64,000 bases of DNA from Dysidea avara (taxonomy: Eukaryota; Porifera; Demospongiae; Dictyoceratida; Dysideidae): assembly GCF_963678975.1 (NCBI RefSeq), contig NC_089277.1:26672672-26736671 (forward strand), given 5' to 3'. Shown here one piece after another: positions 46,487 through 56,382 of the stretch. The position numbers were made by a program, and so were the translations under genes. Position 1 is the stretch's first letter. Each line of letters begins with the position of its first letter. Below the pieces are notes generated by a model, which was not told the origin of the DNA, searched no databases, and worked only from the letters and a program-made list of their open reading frames with translations.

Positions 46487-46624
46487 CTTGCTGCAATTAA
46501 CTTCCATCACAGATTTTTTGGTTACAGCAAATAGTTGATCACGGTGCTGTTGTTGTAGTTCATCTGATATTCCTTGTAAAAACAATGTTAATCCTTTGTT
46601 ACCAGGACTGACTGGAGAATAGAC
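46487..46624 (-). CDS. PITRM1: PITRM1-like penultimate exon, truncated by hAT MITE
   Basis: After acceptor AAATACCAG the frame reads VYSPVSPGNKGLTLFLQGIS then DELQQQHRDQLFAVTKKS and VMEVNCSK, where the hAT insertion begins. The match to the family is continuous (PV-P--KG, GLSDE, HR-QLFAV). Joins the preceding exon in phase 0. Confidence 0.85.
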
Positions 46625-46733
46625 CTGGTATTTAACAAACAGTATGACTTAAACAAAATTCTTATAAAAATGATATATATGTACTCATCTATATACAATA
46701 ATTCTCTATGTATGTATACGTATGCATACATAC

Positions 46734-47053
46734 CAGTGGCGGATTTGGGGGGGTTTCAAGGTTTCCACTGAAAAATGATTGCGTAACAATTAAATGATTT
46801 AATTAACACGGCGTGCGCCTCGATCGAGATATTCTAATAGAGCAGTCGCAGTAGCTATTAAAGTAGTGCGTAGCAAGTTATTTAAGATATTTTATGTACT
46901 GTCACTAGGCTGTGACCTTTTTTTTTTTTTTTTTTTTGGTCTCACCTTACCAAACCAGACGATGTAGTGCAAACTTTTGCGTATCTCATGTCAGTGTATA
47001 TCTCCACCTTCTAAACTGGAAACCCCCTTTATAAATTCCTAGATCCGCCACTG
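46734..47053. mobile_element. hAT MITE (CAGTGGCGGAT family)
   Basis: CAGTGGCGGATTTGGGG at the left and CCTAGATCCGCCACTG at the right are standard hAT-like TIRs; it sits inside a CATA microsatellite, which hides the TSD. It shares a T run and GGTCTCACCTTACCAAAC with the 46134 element, so the two are related. One motif copy at 46824. Confidence 0.85.
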
Positions 47054-47069
47054 CATACATACATACATA

Positions 47070-47665
47070 CATGCACACAAACACCAGTTGAAGTTTTGAC
47101 TACTAAAAAATTGTAACATTAGCAAGGGGCAAACTTTGGAAGTAAAGCTGAAAACAAGAGGTACCAATATTCTACAATATACAATTAGTTATAAAGTTCT
47201 TAGTTACCTGACTATTGACAATACCATTGTCAGAGTCTACAGGAATTCTAACAGTCTTTACAGATATAGAGTTCCTCTTTTGTCTTCAATTAACTCTCTG
47301 TACCAATATAATATAACATAAACAAGCTTATTTGCATATAAACTAACTTTTGATATTTTATTTCCATAAGTAGAAACTACGAGGACTTGTATGCCTCCGG
47401 TCTCCTGGATGAGTTCACCGATGTGATCACAAAGACACCATCTAAACTGAAATCTCGACAGTCATTCTCCAAGGATACTGAATATACCTTGGGTCTGTAA
47501 CCATTTAATCAGGTAGAGTCGATGCTGCTGAACCATATTATTCAAGTACATACATACGTACACATTGTACCAGTTGAAGTTTTGACTACTAAAATTGTAA
47601 CATTAGCAAGGGGCAAACTTTGTAAGTAAAGCTGCAAACAAGAGGTACAAATATTCCTTAAATTT
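47070..47665. repeat. pair of direct repeats flanking an exon-like segment
   Basis: About 47083-47175 and 47563-47655 are direct repeats (CCAGTTGAAGTTTTGACTAC, TAGCAAGGGGCAAACTTTG). They enclose the plus-strand exon-like ORF at 47371-47500. Confidence 0.85.
47371..47500 (+). CDS. orphan terminal-exon-like ORF inside a PITRM1-like intron
   Basis: After TTTCCATAAG (a plausible 3' splice site) the plus strand is open for 42 codons to a TAA: RNYEDLYASGLLDEFTD, VITKTPSKLKSRQSFSKD, TEYTLGL. Base composition is clearly more GC-rich and codon-like than the intron around it. I know no match and see no upstream exon. Could be the last exon of a nested gene, or a captured exon fragment. Confidence 0.4.
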
Positions 47666-48176
47666 ATAGCAAACTACAGTGGAAACTCAGTAATCCAATC
47701 CACTTTGGACCAGGAGGTGGTTCATAACTGTATAAATAACCTTTAAAATAGCTTATAGAATTTCTTTTTTTTAAATATCAGTATTATCAAATACCCTAAC
47801 AGAGCAGTCACCACTCTAATAGAGCAGTCATTTCCATAATTTGGTTAACCAAGAATCCAAATAAGTGGGGTCTGGATAACTGAGATTCCACTGTACCTAA
47901 CTAGAAAAGGTTTGAAAGAATAACCAGATTCACAGAAATTAGTCCTCAATAAGCAGACTTCATGATGCACTGACCCTTTATGTAATGTTCAAAATTATAT
48001 TTTCATGATGTCTACAACTAAACTACCACATTTTAAATTCCATAGAATTTAATATCTTAGCTCAAAATATTGATGCAGTGACTATTAAAACTTGACACCA
48101 TTCATTGCTTGAAAACAATGTTTAAAACCTTATTTTCAAAAGCAATGGTGGCATCACTTATTGCATTTACACACAC

Positions 48177-48290
48177 CTGAAAGAAACTCCCAGTTTAGCT
48201 TCATCAACATCTTGATCACTGAAGTTACCATTGATGGCCCAGTCTATACAGTTCTCAAATGACTGGAATGTTTCCACAGAATTAGGGTCC
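48177..48290 (-). CDS. PITRM1: PITRM1-like exon
   Basis: Reads DPNSVETFQSFENCIDWAIN then GNFSDQDVDEAKLGVSFQ; acceptor TTTCTAG, donor CAG then GTGTGT. Matches the family through DPN-ET-QSF, W-, and DEAKL. Confidence 0.9.
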
Positions 48291-48337
48291 CTAGAAATAT
48301 AATTACTTGCCAAATCAATTTCAGCTCAAAGTCATAC

Positions 48338-48403
48338 CAATAAGAGAAGGAAAATACACCAGCTGAACTTTTAGCCCCTGCACCATATGCACCACCCTTT
48401 TCT
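48338..48403 (-). CDS. PITRM1: PITRM1-like exon with substrate-binding Arg/Tyr
   Basis: Reads EKGGAYGAGAKSSAGVFSFSY; the Arg before EKGG is built from the AG end of the previous exon and the first A here. This is the most conserved C-terminal segment of M16C proteases. Acceptor CTTCTTTTAG, donor TTG then GTATGA; the split codon gives Trp where Arg is usual (before DPN). Confidence 0.9.
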
Positions 48404-48565
48404 CTAAAAGAAGAGAAAACAACTAAAATGAACTCAACAGGATAACATTTAAATAGACTTTTAAACATATACTGTATGTGTTAACAGGCTACACAACTAC
48501 ATAGTAAAGAGTCAGAAATACTACTTCATTGTGTATGGTGTGGTTGTGTAAACGTTAGCAACGGT

Positions 48566-48838
48566 TCATAAGATCTGAATAATGAACATGTGGTGGATCA
48601 ATTTTATGACTGTATAGTCTGAGTTTTCCACAAAAGTATTTAACAGTCTGCGACAATCTGCTAATGTACAAGGATTACGCCTGCATAATTGGGGAATATT
48701 GGATTGGTAAAAACATTGAGACTGTTTTGAGATTGGAGGAGCTGCAACTCTACTTGTTGTACATGAAACAGATTGACATACTTCAGACACACATGGTAAA
48801 GCACAGTTTCTTGATAGGGTAAAGCTACTGAAGGTCAA
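48566..48838 (-). other. Cys-rich open frame in an intron, unassigned
   Basis: A 90-codon frame with many Cys (for example PCVSEVCQSVSCTT) lies between two PITRM1-like exons and does not fit that protein. Motif-like words flank it (48839-48920). Probably repeat-derived. Confidence 0.3.
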
Positions 48839-49097
48839 GACTCTCTAATAAAACAATCACAGTATAATAAAATATTCTGATAGAACACTCAATGGTGTAT
48901 TAATACTCTAATAAAACAGTCAGGATACTATATTTTCTTAAGAGCGCTGTTGGAGCATAATAGGGAAAAGGAATATTGCTCAAAAGTATAATAGGTATAC
49001 TGTAGTTTCAAAAGTATCTAGCTAATGTCATTACTATAGCACAATCAAATGACAAGTGTTCATAATTTCAATCTTTTTCTTACACTACATACTGTAC

Positions 49098-49151
49098 CTG
49101 ATTTCTTTGTTGAGATATTTGTTTGTCATCAGTCTTGCTAAAATGCTCAAA
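49098..49151 (-). CDS. PITRM1: PITRM1-like exon
   Basis: Reads LSILARLMTNKYLNKEI, with split Ser and Arg codons at its borders. Acceptor TTATATAG, donor CAG then GTACAG. Matches the family segment before REKGGAYG. Confidence 0.9.
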
Positions 49152-49492
49152 CTATATAATGAAAGATATCAGTGAGTATTATATACAATTAATATGTACT
49201 TATGTAATCAGATATGTAGGTGTACATGTGTTACTCTGTACTAATAACAGAATTTAAAAAGTCATGAACTAAAATCAGATTAAAGTGAAATCTAATATAG
49301 TGTATGTGTACCGTATAGTAGAACAATTGACAGCACAAAACATTAATTTTGAGAATTTGACAAATTGTCCTTTAATTCACCAAACTTTCCCCTCTAAAGT
49401 ATATGTCCAGCCGTCGTTATCATGTGCAGCGTGCAGTGACATGTGATGAAGCATAACCATTCTTCAAAGTTTTTGTTTCACCAATTACTACA

Positions 49493-49822
49493 ATCTAATC
49501 CAAAACAGCCAAGCTGTAAAAAAACAGTGCGGCCCTCAAAAAGGCTATGGTGAAAAAAGATATAAAATCCAAGGTGGCAGTCAAGAAGTGGCTGTGATGG
49601 TAGGTTAATGGTAAAAATTTTAATAACGACAATTCAGGTGAATTTTTGTGCCGCTTGGTCTTGGCACAAAAATTCACCTGAATTGTCGTTATTAAAATTT
49701 TTACCATTAACCTACCATCACAGCCATTTCTTGGCTGCCACCTTGGATTCATATCTTTTTTCACCATAGCCTTTTTGAGGGCCGCACTGTTTTTTTACAG
49801 CTTGGCTGTTTTGGATTAGATT
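49493..49822. mobile_element. long-arm foldback of the satellite composite, copy 3
   Basis: The inner arms 49590-49652 and 49663-49725 are 63-bp perfect complements around a 10-nt loop (GCTTGGTCTT); outer arms continue with few mismatches to CTAATCCAAAACAGCCAAGC. It is in a PITRM1-like intron. Confidence 0.95.
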
Positions 49823-49984
49823 TCATTTCTTTTTGTATTTGTATACCCCCAAAGCCGGCCTATGGCCGACTTTGGGACTTTTTTAACCTGTCTTTTTTTT
49901 CTTTACTACAGGAAGAAGAAAAGATGAAGCAAACGTACTTTCTGATTTTATCAGTAAATGTACAAATTATATTTAAATTATACA

Positions 49985-51440
49985 TTTATTTATTGCAGAA
50001 CTCTCCATGGTGGTTTCTTTGTAACTGAACACTCTACAAGGTGACTTCTTCTAGCTGTTCTCTCTACAGGGTGAATTGTTTGTAGCTGAACGATCTACAA
50101 GGTAACTTCTTCTAGTTGATCTCTCTACAGGGTGGTTTGTTTGTAGCTGAACTATCTACGAGGTAACTTCTTCTAGCTGATCTCTATACAGGGTGATTTG
50201 TTTGTAGCTGAATTCTATGCAGGTGATTTGTTTGCAGCTGAGATCTTTACAGAATGGTTTCTTTGTAGCTGAACTCTCTACTAGGTAACTTCTTCTAACT
50301 GATCTTTCTACAGAGCAATTTGTTTGTGGCTGAATTTTTTACAGGGAGATTTCTTTGCAGTTGAACTCTCTACATGGTGGTTTCATTGTAGCTGAACTCT
50401 CTACAAGGTAATTTCTTCTAGCTGATCTTTCTACAGGGAGATTTGTTTGTAGCTGAACTCTCTACAAGTGATTTGTTTGCATCTGAACTCTCTACAGGTG
50501 ATTTGTTTGCAGCTGAACCCTCTACATGATGGTTCTTTGTAGCTGAACTCTCTATAAGGTGACTTCTTCTAGCTGATCTTTCTACAGGGAGATTTGTTTG
50601 TAGCTGAACTCTCTACAGGTGATTTGTTTGCAGCTGAACTCACTACATGATGTTTTCTTTGTAGCTGAACTCTCCACAAGGTAACTTCTTCTAGCTGGTC
50701 TTTCTACAGGGTGATTTGTTTTTAGCTGAACTCTCTAAATGGAAACTTCTTCTAGCTGATCTCTCTACAGGGAGATTTGTTTGTAGCTGAACTCTCTACA
50801 GGTGATTTGTTTGCAGCTGAACTCTCTACATGATGGTTTCTTTGTAGCTGAACTCTCTACAAGGTGACTTCTTCTAGCTGATCTTTCTACAGGGAGATTT
50901 GTTTGTAGCTGAACTCTCTACAAGTGATTTGTTTGCAGCTTAACTCTCTACATGATGGTTTCTTTGTAGCAGAACTCTCCACAAGGTAACTTCTTCTAGC
51001 TGATCTTTCTACAGGGTGATTTGTTTGTAGCTGAACTCTTTACAAGTTAGCTGATCTCTCTACAGGGAGATTTGTTTGTAGCTGAACTCTCTACAGGTGA
51101 TTTGTTTGCAGCTGAACTCTCTACTTGATGGTTTCTTTATAGCTGAACTCTCTACAAGGTAACTTCTTCTAGATGATCTTTCTACAGGGTGATTTGTTTG
51201 TAGCTGAACTCTCTACATGGTAGTTTCTTTGTAGCTGAACTCTACAAGGTGATTTCTTCTAGCTGAACTATCTCTTTCCATAGTTGCATGAACTCCCTAC
51301 AAGATAACTTCTTCTAGCTGATCTCTCTACAGGGTGAATTGTTTGTAGCTGATCTCTCTACAGGGTAACTTATTTGTAGCTGATCTTTATACAGGTTACT
51401 TGTTTGTAGCTGATCTCTTGAATTCTCTTCAGGGTGACTG
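49985..51440 (+). repeat. about 31-bp satellite array 3
   Basis: Same unit as array 1. In the second half a four-unit block of about 120 bp recurs (starts near 50570, 50755, 50880, 51045), a higher-order repeat. Ends with two motif copies (51428, 51447). Confidence 0.95.
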
Positions 51441-51648
51441 CTCTATTAGGATGACTGCTCTATTAGAGTATCTCGATCTCGCACCTACTGTACCAAGTTG
51501 GATTTCGTGTTATAACTCCGTGGCACCATTGAAGAGTCTTTCTACGATGATTACTCCATCTATACAGCGATTTTCAAAGCATTACCTCAAGCGGTTTATC
51601 TGGTAGGCGTGGCAAGTAGTAGGTTTTTATTAGCTAATCTCGATTGCA
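51441..51648 (+). repeat. distal flank of composite element 3
   Basis: Corresponds to 23148-23330 behind array 1 (motif, then GCGGTTT-CTGGTAGGC). Confidence 0.6.
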
Positions 51649-52290
51649 TTTTTTTTTTTTTTTTTTTTTTAATGTTATTTAGACAGGGAGACAGCATCAG
51701 CGAAAGCTGTTTTTCAGCTGTGCCCTGAACAAGCATACAAAAACAATATAGGTACATATATACACACAATTAACTAAATATGACTTAAATAAGCTAGCTT
51801 AAAGCTATTTAATGAGTTCATCTCGGTGATTGAGGTAGGCAGGCTGTTCCATATAGTTGTGCCACGATAATATAGACTTCGTTTGCCATAGTTTAATCGC
51901 ACAGCAGGTACATACAAACGATGGACATTGCGCCCTGCACGACCTGTGACGGATAAAGCAGACCTGAAGGTGGAAAGTAAGTAGGAGGGTGATAGCCTTT
52001 TTAAGATCTTGTATACTTGTATGGCAATATGAAATCTGCGACGTTCAACTAAAGTAAGATTAAATGCAGAAGATCTGGCAGAGTCATATGATGAAAACCG
52101 TGAATGAAGTCTTTCCAGTCTCTTAAGATGGCCAACATTAGTAGGTACCCATACAACATCACAGTAGTCAATTATAGGTAAAACATGGGCCTGATATAAT
52201 AACATTGCATAATAGTTACACACTGTTGGCTTTTTCGTTGTATCTTCCTGGTTTTTAGCTCGATGTCTTTCAAACTGCAAAAGGTTTGAG
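51649..52290 (-). mobile_element. 5'-truncated non-LTR retrotransposon (LINE) with poly(A)
   Basis: Minus-strand frame 52280-51774 reads the C-terminal part after the RT catalytic core: YQAHVLPIIDYCDVVW, LKRLERLHSRF, HIAIQVYKILKRLSPSYL, GRNVHRLYVPAVRL, and YRGTTIWNSLP, typical of CR1/Jockey/RTE-type RT tails. It ends in a 22-bp poly(A) (poly-T at 51649-51670 on the plus strand). The catalytic FADD box and endonuclease are missing. No clear target duplication; the sequences on each side are related repeats. Confidence 0.85.
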
Positions 52291-52299
52291 GTTCAATAG

Positions 52300-52815
52300 T
52301 TAACCTATTCACCCACCGATTTTCAGCTTCTTCCCATATACGGTTTACCCTGTAGGCGTGACAACATATTGGTGTTATTTTTCTTGCATAATCGCTCATA
52401 ACTCTTTTCCTGTTTATCGCATTCCAGCCAAATTTGGTACAGAGATGCGCCTTTATACCCCCCTTCAGTGTGCCAAATTTCAAGGCAATCGGATATTGCG
52501 TTCACGTTTTATAGCAGTTTTTGTAAGTGTGCGAAAAGAGGAAGAAAAATAAGAAGAAAAAAACGAAGAAACTAAGCCAATTTGTGAAGTCGCATATCTC
52601 GGGAACGCTTGAAGCGCTTTCGCTCAAATTTGGAATGTGGAGTACTGAAGTTGGAGGGAGTGTCCACAGAAAAAATCGTCTTGTTTCATCAAGGCAGCAC
52701 AGAGCTACGGAGGTGCGAAAATTGCGTTTTCTTTCTTCCTGTCAATATACTCACGGGTGTTACGCGCCGGCTTCTTGGGCCGCACAACACACTACGGTGT
52801 GTCTTGATACAGTAG
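52300..52815 (+). repeat. dispersed repeat G, copy 2
   Basis: Partner of 24880-25520. Better preserved 3' end with AACACACTACGGTGTG hairpin. Starts with a CGGTTTACCCTGTAGGCGTG word also seen after the satellite arrays. Confidence 0.7.
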
Positions 52816-52865
52816 TTAATTTTGCTAAATGTGTGATATGTTGATCTAATGACCCTAATAACTAC

Positions 52866-52946
52866 CTGGCATGATCATGATGTGTGTAGTGAACACCCTT
52901 CACTGAAGAAACTACTGGGAATGGAAGTTGATAGTGACACTTGTGA
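52866..52946 (-). CDS. PITRM1: PITRM1-like exon
   Basis: Reads HKCHYQLPFPVVSSVKGV then HYTHHDHA. The family has -PFPV-Y and a YT-PDHA stretch here. Acceptor CTCTACCAG, donor AG then GTAGTT; the split Ser joins exon 49098-49151 perfectly. Its first base needs two bases from an upstream exon, which exon 53140-53248 (phase 0) does not supply, so a small exon is missing or unrecognised. Confidence 0.8.
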
Positions 52947-53139
52947 CTGGTAGAGATGAAGTTATCATTCTAATAAGAGACAATCAGGTTGTTTAAGATA
53001 TGACAGCTTTAGTACCATCATTAGAAAGTGAAAACACCAAACCAGAACATTCAGTACAATACATTTCAATATAGTGACTTGTCAGCATGAAACACAGTAA
53101 TCTAACATCCAGTAACACTCTAATAGAACAATCACTCAC

Positions 53140-53248
53140 CTCAACATAAGATGGTAGACAGTCCATCCCACCAGTAATGGAGGTTAGGAAGCCATCCATT
53201 GCATTTGTGGCCACCTCAATACCATCAGCAGTAGCATTGAGAGCACAT
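53140..53248 (-). CDS. PITRM1: PITRM1-like exon
   Basis: Reads CALNATADGIEVATNAMDGF then LTSITGGMDCLPSYVE. Acceptor CTCCTAG, donor GAG then GTGAGT. Family landmark: RC-(V/I)NAT then an amphipathic helix. A motif copy lies just inside the intron (53105-53130). Confidence 0.85.
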
Positions 53249-53470
53249 CTAGGAGCACAACAGTTGTGTTTGTAACTTTGTCATGCAAACTAAATGTATG
53301 TAACAAATGTGTGTGACTCAAGATTACACAGTGGATGGATATAAGCAAATCGTGCTTGTTGTAAGACAGGCACACTGAGTAAGGAAACAGACATATAGTT
53401 AAAATACAAAATTCTACGTAGAAAAGAAATTCCCTTTACTACAGCATTTATTTAGTACAAATATACATAC

Positions 53471-53565
53471 CTGAACTGAGTGTTCACAAGTACATGAGCT
53501 GCAATTGATGTCATTTTAGCACAGACATCATCCCAGTCTTCTTTCTCAGAAAGATCTTTCAAAAT
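53471..53565 (-). CDS. PITRM1: PITRM1-like exon
   Basis: Reads ILKDLSEKEDWDDVCAKMTS then IAAHVLVNTQF, with split Arg to the next exon. Donor AG then GTATGT. Confidence 0.8.
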
Positions 53566-53640
53566 CTTGACAATGTATGTAAGATTGTAAGTCATTTAAA
53601 CATAAAAGATTACATCAAGTTAAACACATGGCATACCTAC

Positions 53641-53676
53641 CAGTGATTTACGTACCACTAAATTACATGCACTCAA
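53641..53676 (-). CDS. PITRM1: PITRM1-like micro-exon
   Basis: A 36-bp exon reading LSACNLVVRKSL, phase 0 at both ends, between GATCCAG and GTAGGT. The phase and position fit (after GMKQ, before ILKDL), but so short an exon is weaker evidence; an alternative upstream acceptor would introduce a stop. Confidence 0.5.
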
Positions 53677-53978
53677 CTGGATCACTGAAAACAGACAAAA
53701 CTGTATTAATCCTTTAGTGCTAGCATGTGCTACTAATGTAATTGTGTGAGTGTCTATCACACTAGTTAAGATATGTACATGTAGATGTGATGTATTGTAC
53801 AAGCCAAAGTAGAGGAGAAAAAAAATTTATTGTATTAGTAAGAACAAAACAATGTTTGATAAAATGTTGCACATTAGGTCGGTCCTGCTATCAAAGAAAG
53901 CATGTTCTGTAGTGTAAGTGACCAGATATTGTTGCATATCTATTATTGATAATATTGAGGCATATGGTAATAGAGGGT

Positions 53979-54730
53979 TATATACAATCACTGGACTGGA
54001 CTAGTGGACTGGACTGGACTACTGGACTCAAGTATTTTCCCTTTTTAAACCAAATATTTGGGCAACTGGTTTCAAGTACGCTAGTCTCATGTAGTTAGAC
54101 TACTCCCCCACACATAAAGAAACCCATACACAAAAAAAGGTGTGATTGCAATTCTCTCTCTTGGCATAATGTCTGCTGTACGACTACCATTTGTCTTATC
54201 ATGAAGTGCAAACCATACAGTACATGTGTAAGTAGTGTTGTAGTGACCATGTATCCTACAAGTTATAGTCATGGAGTGAGCTAAATTAAGTGGTGACAGT
54301 TAACTGTCTTGTTATTCCATAGCTGATACAAAGATTCTAAAGTATTTGCACAACAGCAATAACAAGCGAAATCATGTGCACAAGATTTCAACCAATCAAA
54401 TTGATTCATTTTAAACTATAATTATTGCATGTGACTTCTGTTTTAGATTTGTTGACATGCAAGAACTATTAGAACCTCTGTACATACTGGGCAACGTTGA
54501 CAAGTCTGGCATGCACAATCCTAAGATAACAGAACAGTGCCAAGTAGACAGATTCACCTGCATATTTTACATTCAATGTAGCAATATATAGCTACAACCA
54601 GTTGCCAAAATATGTGATAAAATGAAAATAAAAACAATAAATAAAAACAATAATTTTTTTTTAAAAACTGAGTCCAGTAGTCCAGTCCACCAGTCCAGTC
54701 CACCAGTACAGTCCAGTGATTGTATACAAC
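53979..54730. mobile_element. about 750-bp element with GGACTGGACT-rich inverted ends
   Basis: The left end TATACAATCACTGGACTGGA and the right end (complement, ATTGTATAC) are inverted repeats, followed inward by short tandem GGACTGGACT words on the left and AGTCCAGTCC words on the right. Interior AT-rich without ORF. In a PITRM1-like intron. Confidence 0.7.
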
Positions 54731-55286
54731 CATAATAGAGCAAGAATAGTAGTATACGGATTAAACAAGGAGTAAACTATGTGGTTTTCTTTACTAAGTG
54801 TTAAAAGTATTTCTTGTATATTCTCTACTAGTCCTAGGTCCCAGTTACCTAGTTATTGCAAATAGTTCAGTGATTTTCATCAACTGCAAAAACCCATAAT
54901 GTAATTACAGAACGATGGTAGAACATAACAAAGCCAAACCTGAACCATTTACTCTTCAAGGATATCCCCACATTATGTAAAAATCTTTTGTAAATCCATA
55001 AATTCCATAGAAATTTAGAGAGAAAAGTTCTGAACTGATAATAGATCTATGGCAACGTATTGAGTGAACAATAAAAGAGTAACGACATCAATAATTGTGA
55101 CTGAATTTTGGAAAATCACCCATTTGGGCATGCATGAAATAATTAGAATTTTCAAATTTATTGGGTTGCTAATAAGACGATGGCACAGTTTTAAAAATAT
55201 TTCAAGAATTTTCTTGTAATTTAAGGTATTGAGAATAGCTTACAACCATTAACAAGTATATTTGCAATGTAAGATTTGTGATTTAA

Positions 55287-55400
55287 TCATTAAATATTTT
55301 AGGTGTCAAATGCGCCCATATGGGTAATTTTCCAAAATTTGGTCATTAAATATTTTAGATGTCAAATGTGCCCATATGGTTGATTTTCCAAAATTTGGTC
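55287..55400. repeat. 56-bp tandem duplication
   Basis: Two units beginning TCATTAAATATTTTAG with few differences (GCGCCCATATGGG against GTGCCCATATGG). Confidence 0.85.
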
Positions 55401-55441
55401 ACATTTTACATTCTGTCAATTTTTTAGAGTTACTATAATAC

Positions 55442-55560
55442 CTGTTTCATTCCACTAAACATTTCACCCAACACACTGGTGGGTGTTAGGGGACTAATTG
55501 CAAATCTGTGACCATTATCTGCCACACTAAGAGCCATGTTGTTGGCTGTCATCTTAATAC
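55442..55560 (-). CDS. PITRM1: PITRM1-like exon, 3' part (after the MITE)
   Basis: Reads IKMTANNMALSVADNGHRFA then ISPLTPTSVLGEMFSGMKQ, donor CAG then GTATTA. Strong match to the family (KMTA-ELA, GH-YA, L-P---L-E-FSGM-Q). The 5' part of the exon is at 56016-56057, on the other side of a MITE. Confidence 0.85.
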
Positions 55561-56015
55561 CCATAGACTCCGGCTATTAGGTGCACATGGTTATTAAGCG
55601 CATATTGCCTGTTAAACGCATATGGTAGACTTGTACTAGACATCTGTTTGTTAAGCGTATATGGTTGAAATTGCCTCTGCCACCATGTACTATGTAGAAT
55701 TGTTGTCAGAATGAATCAGACATGTCACAGCACACTCAATGCCTCGCCAGGCCTGTGTCTAGCAGATACTGCCGTCTGTAATAATGATAGCTGTAGCTGC
55801 TACCTGACTTCTAAGGATTTCCGTTTCCACGACTGAAGCGAACTATTATCTGGTTTTCAAATCGCTTGAAAACTGTAGTGGGCACAACTAATTTCCTTCT
55901 AGCAGAAATTCCTTATCGTAATTTACAAGCGCATGTGCTTAACAAGCATAGTAAATTTCACAAACAATTTCTCTGAAAATTATAAGCGCATACGCCTAAT
56001 AACCAGAGTCTATGG
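55561..56015. mobile_element. 455-bp MITE inside a PITRM1-like coding exon
   Basis: The termini CCATAGACTCCGGCTATTAG and (inward from the right) CCATAGACTCTGGTTATTAG are inverted repeats; the interior has GCGCATATGC-like words. TA occurs next to both ends, consistent with but not proving a Tc1/mariner-type insertion. Confidence 0.85.
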
Positions 56016-56057
56016 TAGGGGGGGGTCTGTAGTCTCTTCAAGTCTTGTAGGTCTGGA
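56016..56057 (-). CDS. PITRM1: PITRM1-like exon, 5' part (before the MITE)
   Basis: After acceptor AATATTACAG the frame gives N (split), PDLQDLKRLQT and then a C run leading into the MITE. The family has an NP-F-----K-L(V/I)KMTA segment here, so this and 55442-55560 were one exon. Reading into the MITE gives an in-frame stop within about 30 codons. Confidence 0.75.
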
Positions 56058-56097
56058 CTGTAATATTGATAAGTAGTTGGTGTATATGTGATTTGTT

Positions 56098-56102
<5 letters not shown>

Positions 56103-56128
<26 letters not shown>

Positions 56129-56130
56129 AG
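56103..56130. repeat. (GT)n microsatellite
   Basis: Uninterrupted TG run within an intron. Confidence 0.95.
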
Positions 56131-56302
56131 TCAACATTATAAGGAAAATAGAGAAATACAGACGAAGCTAACACCAAGAGTTTATGAAATGAATCACTAA
56201 TTGTGCTGTCTACTCATACATATTATATGTACATAGGTACTTACTCTATATACATACACAGGACATTCAAGTACACTCATGTATAGGTTGACTACTACAT
56301 AC

Positions 56303-56382
56303 TTCAAAAACACGTCATGCCACAGTGAGAACATGTGAGAAATGTGTCTGTCCAGACAGTAAGAGCTGAATATAATAATACC
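56303..56382 (-). CDS. PITRM1: PITRM1-like exon, duplicate block proximal copy
   Basis: Reads GIIIFSSYCLDRHISHMFSL then WHDVFL with a split Asn to the next exon. Acceptor TTGTTACAG, donor GAA then GTATGT. Family landmark: SS-CLDR----M--LW-(E/D)(I/V)F. Confidence 0.85.

Noticed and set aside
48566..48838. A missing PITRM1 exon
   Set aside because: Neither the residues nor the phase fit the gap between the neighbouring exons, which already join in phase.
52172..52483. 103-codon minus-strand ORF
   Set aside because: Overlaps the LINE end and dispersed repeat G in another frame; no coherent protein.
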